A DNA stretch of 22,266 nt, taken from assembly GCA_927911745.1 (NCBI GenBank), contig CAKMQF010000082.1:1-22266 (forward strand), written 5' to 3'. The notes under the pieces are model-generated. The model was not told the origin of the DNA and searched no databases. It saw only the letters and a list, made by a program, of their open reading frames with translations. This document shows, one piece after another, positions 16,770 through 22,266 of this stretch. Positions within the stretch are counted from its first letter, which is position 1. Every line of letters begins with the position of its first letter. A program made the position numbers and the translations under genes. This DNA comes from an uncultured Gemella sp. GTDB lineage: Bacteria > Bacillota > Bacilli > Staphylococcales > Gemellaceae.

Positions 16770-17056
16770 ATGAAAATAGAAATCAACACTTATTAAATGA
16801 GAGACAATGTGGCTTAAGTATGTATCTATTTGGATTAAGCATACTAGGGGAATTATCTGATAATTTTACAAATGAAAGTAATTTCGTAGAAAATATAGTA
16901 GAAGATCAAGGTGAAAATATGCAACGTGACGCACATGACACTCAAAAGATAACGCTACTAAAATGTAATAAGTGTCATAGTGACAAAAATGACCTTGTTG
17001 ATTACAAGAAAAAAGAGATCTCGACTGTAGTAGGATTATTGTCGGTGTTTAATTAG
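16770..17056 (+). CDS. Small unknown ORF with a CxxC pair, probably frameshifted near its start
   Basis: I do not recognise this protein. The longest open frame (16820-17056, 78 codons) has no ribosome binding site, but it remains open upstream to about 16763. GGAG (16760-16763) precedes an ATG at 16770 in another frame that stops after eight codons. A one-base break near 16787-16790 would give a product of ~95 residues reading MKIEIN.. LLNERQCGLSMYLFGLSILGELSDN. The C-terminal part has KCNKCHSDKND (one CxxC) and ends VVGLLSVFN. It lies between regulator paralogues, right behind the variant operator, so it may be a target of one of them. It could also be a decayed remnant. Confidence 0.4.
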
Positions 17057-17062
17057 TCAAAT

Positions 17063-17163
17063 TTATCAAATTTGTAAGTTTTCGATGTATTCTAGTATAA
17101 AAATGATGAGAAATTATCAATTTTGTAATATTTTATTAGTAAATTTTGTAATTATTGTAAAAT
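17063..17163 (+). promoter_or_regulatory. Two-box operator and promoter of regulator paralogue 3
   Basis: Box 1 is degenerate on its left side, ATCAAATTTGTAA with TTTGTAA at 17071-17077. Box 2 TTTGTAA lies at 17122-17128, 59 bases from the aligned box 1 start; a further TTTGTAA is at 17145-17151. GTAAAAT is at 17157-17163, 35 bases after box 2. This suggests the regulator controls itself. Confidence 0.6.
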
Positions 17164-17211
17164 AGTATTATAGGTAAAGGATTGAAAGAAAATATTGGGT
17201 GGAGGAAATTT

Positions 17212-18141
17212 ATGACAAATAAATCAATTCATGGGAAGGTGTTTAAAGAATTACGACTTGAACGTGGAGTCAAATTAAAGGATGCAGCTGGAGAAGTGAT
17301 TTCTGCACAAACACTAAGAAGATTTGAAGCGGATGAGACGAGTGTTTCGCTTGTAGTGTTTGAAAAACTGCTTGGAAGTCTTGGGATAGGCTATATTGAA
17401 TATTTAACAGAATTACTTCCTAGATTAGAGTCTGATTATAAGGAATTGACAATTGATGTACTAAAATTTGCTAGAGTTGGTAACTATTCTGGAATGATGA
17501 CTCATCTAGTTAGAAAATTAAAGGATGAGAAAATCACCTTATCCGAGAGATTATTTATAGCTGTTATGATTACTGGATATTCAGGGATACTTCCAGAAAA
17601 ATTTAAAGAAAATAACAAGATTCTTTTAAAGTATTTCCAAGGAATTGAGATGCTAAGCTTGAATGAAAAAGCAGCTCTAAATGGGATAATTACTACTAGT
17701 AGTACAAAAGAGATACCTTTAGAATTTGTTAGAAGGACTATAGCGGACAGTCTAAGTTATAATCCAGATGTTGAAGGGATAAATATTATATCAACTATTA
17801 TTTCATTTAGAATTTTACATAGCAGTATTGGATTTCTGCTAAGAAGTGGAAATTGTAATGAAGCTGAAGAAGTATGTAAAAAAGTAATTGAAATATTAGA
17901 TTTAATAGATATTACATTAAGTCATATCAAACCAACATTTGCTGTTCATACATACATACTACTTGCTCAGATAAAACTTGCTCAAAATAAAGTTGAAGGT
18001 GTAGAGTTAGCCAATAAATGTATTAGACAAATCGATGCCTCTATAGACTTATATAATAGCACTAAAGAAATAAATAACAGAAAAGATTATGTTGAGAGAT
18101 TCTATGAATTAAATAAAACAGGAGTCGAATTTGATTTCTAA
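17212..18141 (+). CDS. Rgg/GadR/MutR-like transcriptional regulator (paralogue 3)
   Basis: An intact 309-residue regulator with helix-turn-helix at residues ~5-60 (HGKVFKELRLERGVKLKDAA, SAQTLRRFEADETSVSLVVF) and a long helical C-terminal domain (LSHIKPTFAVHTYILLAQIK, INNRKDYVERFYELNKT, EFDF). Start ATG 17212 is chosen because GGAGG (17201-17205) precedes it by six bases; the upstream TTG frame lacks one. It is the intact relative of the remnant at 13877, and both carry the same two-box promoter, as do the two surface-protein genes. It is therefore the best candidate for the regulator of that set. By family, it probably senses a short peptide, but none is seen nearby. Confidence 0.9.
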   Translation: MTNKSIHGKVFKELRLERGVKLKDAAGEVISAQTLRRFEADETSVSLVVFEKLLGSLGIGYIEYLTELLPRLESDYKELTIDVLKFARVGNYSGMMTHLVRKLKDEKITLSERLFIAVMITGYSGILPEKFKENNKILLKYFQGIEMLSLNEKAALNGIITTSSTKEIPLEFVRRTIADSLSYNPDVEGINIISTIISFRILHSSIGFLLRSGNCNEAEEVCKKVIEILDLIDITLSHIKPTFAVHTYILLAQIKLAQNKVEGVELANKCIRQIDASIDLYNSTKEINNRKDYVERFYELNKTGVEFDF

Positions 18142-18159
18142 ATGAATGTTAAATATTTA

Positions 18160-18206
18160 AAGAGTTACGTTAGTAAGCCGTGATTTACTAGCTAACTCTT
18201 TTTTAT
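18160..18206 (+). terminator. Terminator between regulator paralogue 3 and mutS
   Basis: AAGAGTTA (18160-18167) pairs with TAACTCTT (18193-18200). An inner TAGTAA/TTACTA stem lies beyond a small internal loop, and six or more Ts follow. Confidence 0.85.
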
Positions 18207-18307
18207 ATGTTTTACCACATGTCACACTACTAAAAAAATAACGATTTATGCTAAAATTATATATGTTATAAATACATGGAAGAAATAAAGAGAAAGGAAC
18301 TTTTGAG

Positions 18308-21069
18308 ATGAAATATACTCCAATGATAGAACAATATCTGAAGATAAAAAAAGATTATCAGGACATGTTTTTATTTTACCGTCTTGGTGATTTTTATGAG
18401 ATGTTCTTTGAAGATGCGACTAGAGCGTCAAAAATATTAGAAATAACCTTAACTGCTCGTGATGGAGGAGCTGAAAAAATTCCTATGTGTGGAGTTCCAT
18501 TTCATTCATCAGCAACGTACATTGATACTTTAGTAAATAACGGATATAAAGTAGCTATCTGTGAACAAGTTTCAGAACCTGGTCAAGGGAAAATTGTAGA
18601 GCGTAAAGTAGTTCAAGTAATCACACCAGGAACTTATATGAACTATAAAACTATGATGAGAATAATTACCTTGGTAGTGCATATGTGAAGGATAATAATA
18701 TCTATTTCGCATTTTGTGATATTATGACAGGGGATAGCCGTTGTACTGTCCTAAAAACTATGGCTGATCTACAAGACGAAGTATTAAAAAATAATATTAA
18801 AGAAGTAATTAGCATAAAAGATCAAGAGTTGGATATTAGTGCTTATATTACTGAAGTTGAATTAACTAATGATATTACTAAGGAAAAGACGAGTAATCTT
18901 ACTGACAACAATCTACGTGTAGCATGTGATGTTCTTTTAGACTATATTGAAAAAACTCAAAATAAAGATATTTCAAGCCTTAAAGATTTTGAAGTATATT
19001 TCAAAGATAAGTTTGTTTATATGACAAACTACTCATTAAAAAACTTAGAAGTTACTCAGAACATGGCTAATGGTGGTAAGAAGGGTTCTCTTCTTAGTAT
19101 TGTGGATAAGACTTCAACAGCTGCGGGATCAAGAAAACTTAAAAAATGGTTAGAAAATCCATTACTAGATCTTAAAGAAATTAAAAAAACGTCAGGAAAT
19201 CGTAGAAGATTTTACTAAACATTACTTTGAAAAAGCTGATGTAAAAACTAGTTTGAAAGAAGTGTATGACCTTGAGAGAATTTCTACAAAAGTTTCTTAT
19301 AATATAGTAAGTCCTAAGGAATTATTAAATCTAAAGAAAACATTAGCTCAAATACCAGAAATTAAGAAATTGTTATTAGGATTTGAATCTAACAAATTAA
19401 AAGATATCGCAGAGAATATCGATGAATTAACAGATTTATACGACTATCTTGAAGCGACAATCCATGAAGAAGCTGGTCAAACAGTTAAAGAAGGTAATGT
19501 TATTAAATTAGGTTTTAATGAAGAGTTAGATAGTTATAAGAATGCTAGTAAAATGGTAATAGAATTTTACTAGAAATTGAAGAACGTGAAAAAGAGAGAA
19601 CTGGGGTTAAAAATCTAAAAGTCGGATACAATAAGATTTTCGGTTACTTTATCGAAGTATCTAAAGTAGGGCTTAAGACTATAGATCCAACAGAACTAGG
19701 TTATCATAGGAAACAAACACTTTCTAACTGTGAGAGATTTGTATCTGAAGAACTGAAAAAAGTTGAAGAACATATCGTAAACTCTAAGACAAAAATTGAA
19801 GAGTTAGAATTACAATTATTCCAAGAAGTTAAGACGAAAATTCATAATTATATCGTAAGATTACAAAGAGTTGCTAATACTCTAAGTGATATTGATGTGT
19901 TCGTTTCATTATCTGATGTAGCGGAAGAATATGGTTATGTAAAACCTGAATTCAATGATAATAATATTATTGATATTGTTGATGGCCGTCATCCGATTGT
20001 TGAAAGAAATGTGAGTGCTGATAGTTATATTAGTAATGATTGCAAAGTAGACAAAGATAATAATATCTTGCTTATTACAGGGCCGAATATGTCTGGTAAA
20101 TCTACTTATATGAGACAACTTGCTCTTATAGTGATTCTTGCCCAAATAGGATCATTTGTTCCGGCGACTTCTGCAAATTTACCGATTTTTGATAAAATAT
20201 TTACTAGAATAGGTGCGAGTGATGATCTTGCAGGTGGTAAATCAACGTTTATGGTTGAGATGATTGAGGCGAAGAATGCCTTAGTCGAATCTACAGCAAA
20301 TTCATTATTAATTTTTGATGAAATTGGTCGTGGAACATCGACGTATGACGGTATTGCCTTAGCTCAATCAATATTAGAATATATTAATAATACTATTAAA
20401 TGTAAAACATTATTCTCAACTCACTATCATGAGCTTACAAAGTTAGAAAATATTACCCAGGGAATAAAGAATATTCACGTTTCTGCGAAAGAAGATCACG
20501 GGAAATTAATTTTCTTATATAAAATTAATGAAGGACCTATCGAGAAGAGTTATGGTATTCATGTAGCACAGCTTGCCCATCTACCAGAAGATGTTATTGT
20601 AGGTGCTAATAAAATATTAAGAGAATTAGAAAGTGGAAATAAAGGTAGTGAGGACCTTGTTGATAATGCTAGATATAATAAGGTATTATTAAATGAAACT
20701 TCAACACAAGAATCTGAAGAAAAACTAAGAGAAAAAATACGTAAAGAACTTGAACAAGAATACAGCAGTCGAGTAGTTAAAGAAGAGTCCGAAAAAATAG
20801 ATGAAGAAGCTTTAAGAGAACTACTTCGTTCTGAATTAGAAAAAGAACTTAAAGAAGAGTTGGAGAAAACTATTAGAAAACAATTAAAAGCTGAAGAAAA
20901 ATCGAAGAAAAATTATGCAAAATTACAATTGGATTTTGATGGTGATAATGAGAAATTTGATGAAATCAAAAAGCAATTAGAGAGTGTAAACTTCTTAGAA
21001 ACAACACCAATGCAGGCATTCAATCTTCTTTATGAATTACAGAGAAAAATAAGTGAGGATGTGAAATAA
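18308..21069 (+). pseudogene. mutS: DNA mismatch repair protein MutS, three frame breaks as written
   Basis: A mismatch-recognition ATPase that starts post-replicative repair with MutL. All domains are present: the mismatch-binding N-terminus ([18 protein letters not shown], including the Phe-x-Glu that stacks on the mispair), connector and lever/clamp regions, then Walker A GPNMSGKSTYMRQL, Walker B LLIFDEIGRGTSTYDG, and STHYHEL. The tail (~100 residues) is a highly charged coiled coil. The corrected length ~920 residues is slightly long for the family. Frame breaks: one base lost near 18653, an extra A in the A7 run 19183-19189, and one A lost in 19550-19553; each is repaired by one base. 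Start ATG 18308 follows GAAAGGA. mutL begins five bases after the stop. Whether these breaks are real or sequence error is the key question for this window. Confidence 0.9.
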
Positions 21070-21074
21070 ATTAA

Positions 21075-22266
21075 ATGGGAAAAATAAATATATTATCTGC
21101 AGAATTATCAAATAAAATAGCGGCGGGAGAAGTAGTCGAAAGACCTTCTTCTGTTGTCAAAGAGCTTGTAGAAAACTCTATCGATGCAGGAAGTACTAAT
21201 ATAAAAATTATAATTAAAGAATTTGGTATTCAACAAATTAGAATTATTGACAATGGAAGTGGTATTTCTAATGATGATTTAGCACGTGCATTTTTACGTC
21301 ATGCGACTAGTAAGATAAGTGCTGACTATGATTTATTTCACATAGAAACGTTAGGTTTTAGAGGTGAGGCATTAGCGAGTATTTCATCTGTGAGTAAAGT
21401 AACGATAAAAAGTTGTGCGGGAGAAGCGCAAGGGAAGATATTAGTTCTTGAAGGCGGAAAAGTAGTTTCTGAGGAATATTACGCACCTATTAAAGGAACT
21501 GATTTAAGTGTAGAAAATTTATTTTACAATACACCGGCAAGGCTGAAATATCTGCGTAATCCACATACAGAACAAGCTAATATTACTAATATTATTCATA
21601 AGTTTGCCCTATCTTATCCTAATGTAGCTTTCGAACTTCATGTAGATGGTAAGATCACCTTTAAAACATACGGTGATGGTGATGTCCATAAGATTTTATC
21701 TAAGATCTATAATATGGGCGTTGCTAGAAAAATGATTGAATTTGGTGGTGCAAACGATGATTACAAAATATTTGGTTATATTTCTGTTCCTGAAGAGACG
21801 AGAGCTAGTAAGAACTATATAAATATTTTTATCAATGGTCGTTATATTAAAAACTATGGAATTCAAAATGCTATAATCGATGCATACGGAACACTATTAA
21901 TGATAAATAGGTATCCATTATGTGTTATTAATATAGAGATGGATCCGATTTTATTAGATGTTAACGTTCATCCAACTAAGCAAGAAGTGAGATTATCGAA
22001 AGAAGCGGAGTTAATACGTCTAATAAAAGAAGTTATCGCAGAAAGATTAAGTAATTATACATATATTCCACAAGGAATGAATAATGTTCTTACTAAAAAA
22101 GAAAAAGCGAAAATCGAAAAAATTAATTTCTTAGATGAACTAGATAATAAATTTGGAGATGTAGAAGACAAGAATGTTTTTTCAGAAGAGAAAAAAAGAA
22201 CCTGAGGTTGTTTCTAAGAAGTTTTAACACTCTCTAATTGTCTTTTTGATTTCAATCAAATTTCTC
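21075..22266 (+). CDS. mutL: DNA mismatch repair protein MutL, N-terminal part (cut by window end, one frame break)
   Basis: MutL links MutS to downstream repair steps. The GHKL ATPase domain is complete: NKIAAGEVVERPSSVVKELV, ENSIDAG, DNGSGI, RHATSKI, TLGFRGEALASI and YNTPARLKYL. The second domain carries the conserved DVNVHPTKQEVR. The open frame stops at 22203-22205 after an A7 run (22191-22197); with six As it would read on as EEKKEPEVVSKKF, into the poorly conserved linker. A full MutL has ~600 or more residues, so the C-terminal dimerisation domain should lie beyond the window. The gene starts five bases after mutS with only a weak binding site inside the mutS end, so translation is probably coupled. 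Confidence 0.92.

Noticed and set aside
17103..17165. 20-codon hydrophobic ORF (starts MMRNYQFCN, ends FVIIVK) before regulator paralogue 3; similar short ORFs overlap box 2 at 8632, 11913 and 13768
   Set aside because: It resembles an Rgg signal peptide in style, but it lies across box 2 and the -10, upstream of the predicted transcript start, has no ribosome binding site, and the frames are not conserved among the four loci. The similarity follows from the conserved operator DNA.
1..22266. tRNA, rRNA, phage attachment sites or a replication origin
   Set aside because: No cloverleaf, rRNA stretch, DnaA-box cluster or integrase-linked direct repeat was recognised on either strand.

Overview
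This is a low-GC Firmicute chromosome segment. The LPXTG surface proteins, the Rgg-type regulators, the T-box leader and the staphylococcus-like fused 2-oxoacid:acceptor oxidoreductase point to the Bacilli. My best guess is Gemella or a close relative, judged from gene style and not from a marker gene.

Layout. Bases 1-521: the end of an LPXTG wall protein and its terminator. 677-2836: a strong promoter, a T-box riboswitch (specifier read as AUG, methionine) and a broken oligopeptide-binding lipoprotein gene (oppA-like). 3219-7181: a tight four-gene run with a two-subunit 2-oxoacid:ferredoxin oxidoreductase, a small membrane-anchored protein and an M42 aminopeptidase, ending in a two-way terminator. 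7223-8499 (minus strand): a SEDS-family (RodA/FtsW) cell-wall polymerase gene. 8591-13688: two LPXTG surface proteins with near-identical promoters, wall-anchor ends and terminators but different exposed domains; between them lies an AbiF/Abi_2 HEPN protein preceded by a compact structured RNA with its own consensus promoter. 13728-18206: a cluster of Rgg/GadR/MutR-like regulators (one deleted remnant and three full-length genes) plus a small unknown ORF. 18308 to the end: mutS and the start of mutL.

How the parts may work together. The surface genes, the remnant regulator and the last regulator share one promoter plan: a palindromic TTACA-n-TGTAA box, a second TTTGTAA box 58-59 bases downstream, and GTAAAAT 35 bases after that. 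A fifth promoter, in front of the small unknown ORF, keeps the same geometry with a different box sequence (GGACAAATTTGTC). This suggests a local circuit in which paralogous Rgg-like proteins control surface-protein genes and themselves. Separately, the structured RNA plus AbiF looks like an RNA-antitoxin/HEPN-toxin defence unit.

Caution. At least a dozen frame breaks occur, nearly all as one-base changes in A or T runs, and they hit housekeeping genes (mutS, mutL, the SEDS gene, korA, the aminopeptidase). Sequencing error is the simplest explanation; true mismatch-repair loss is the interesting alternative.
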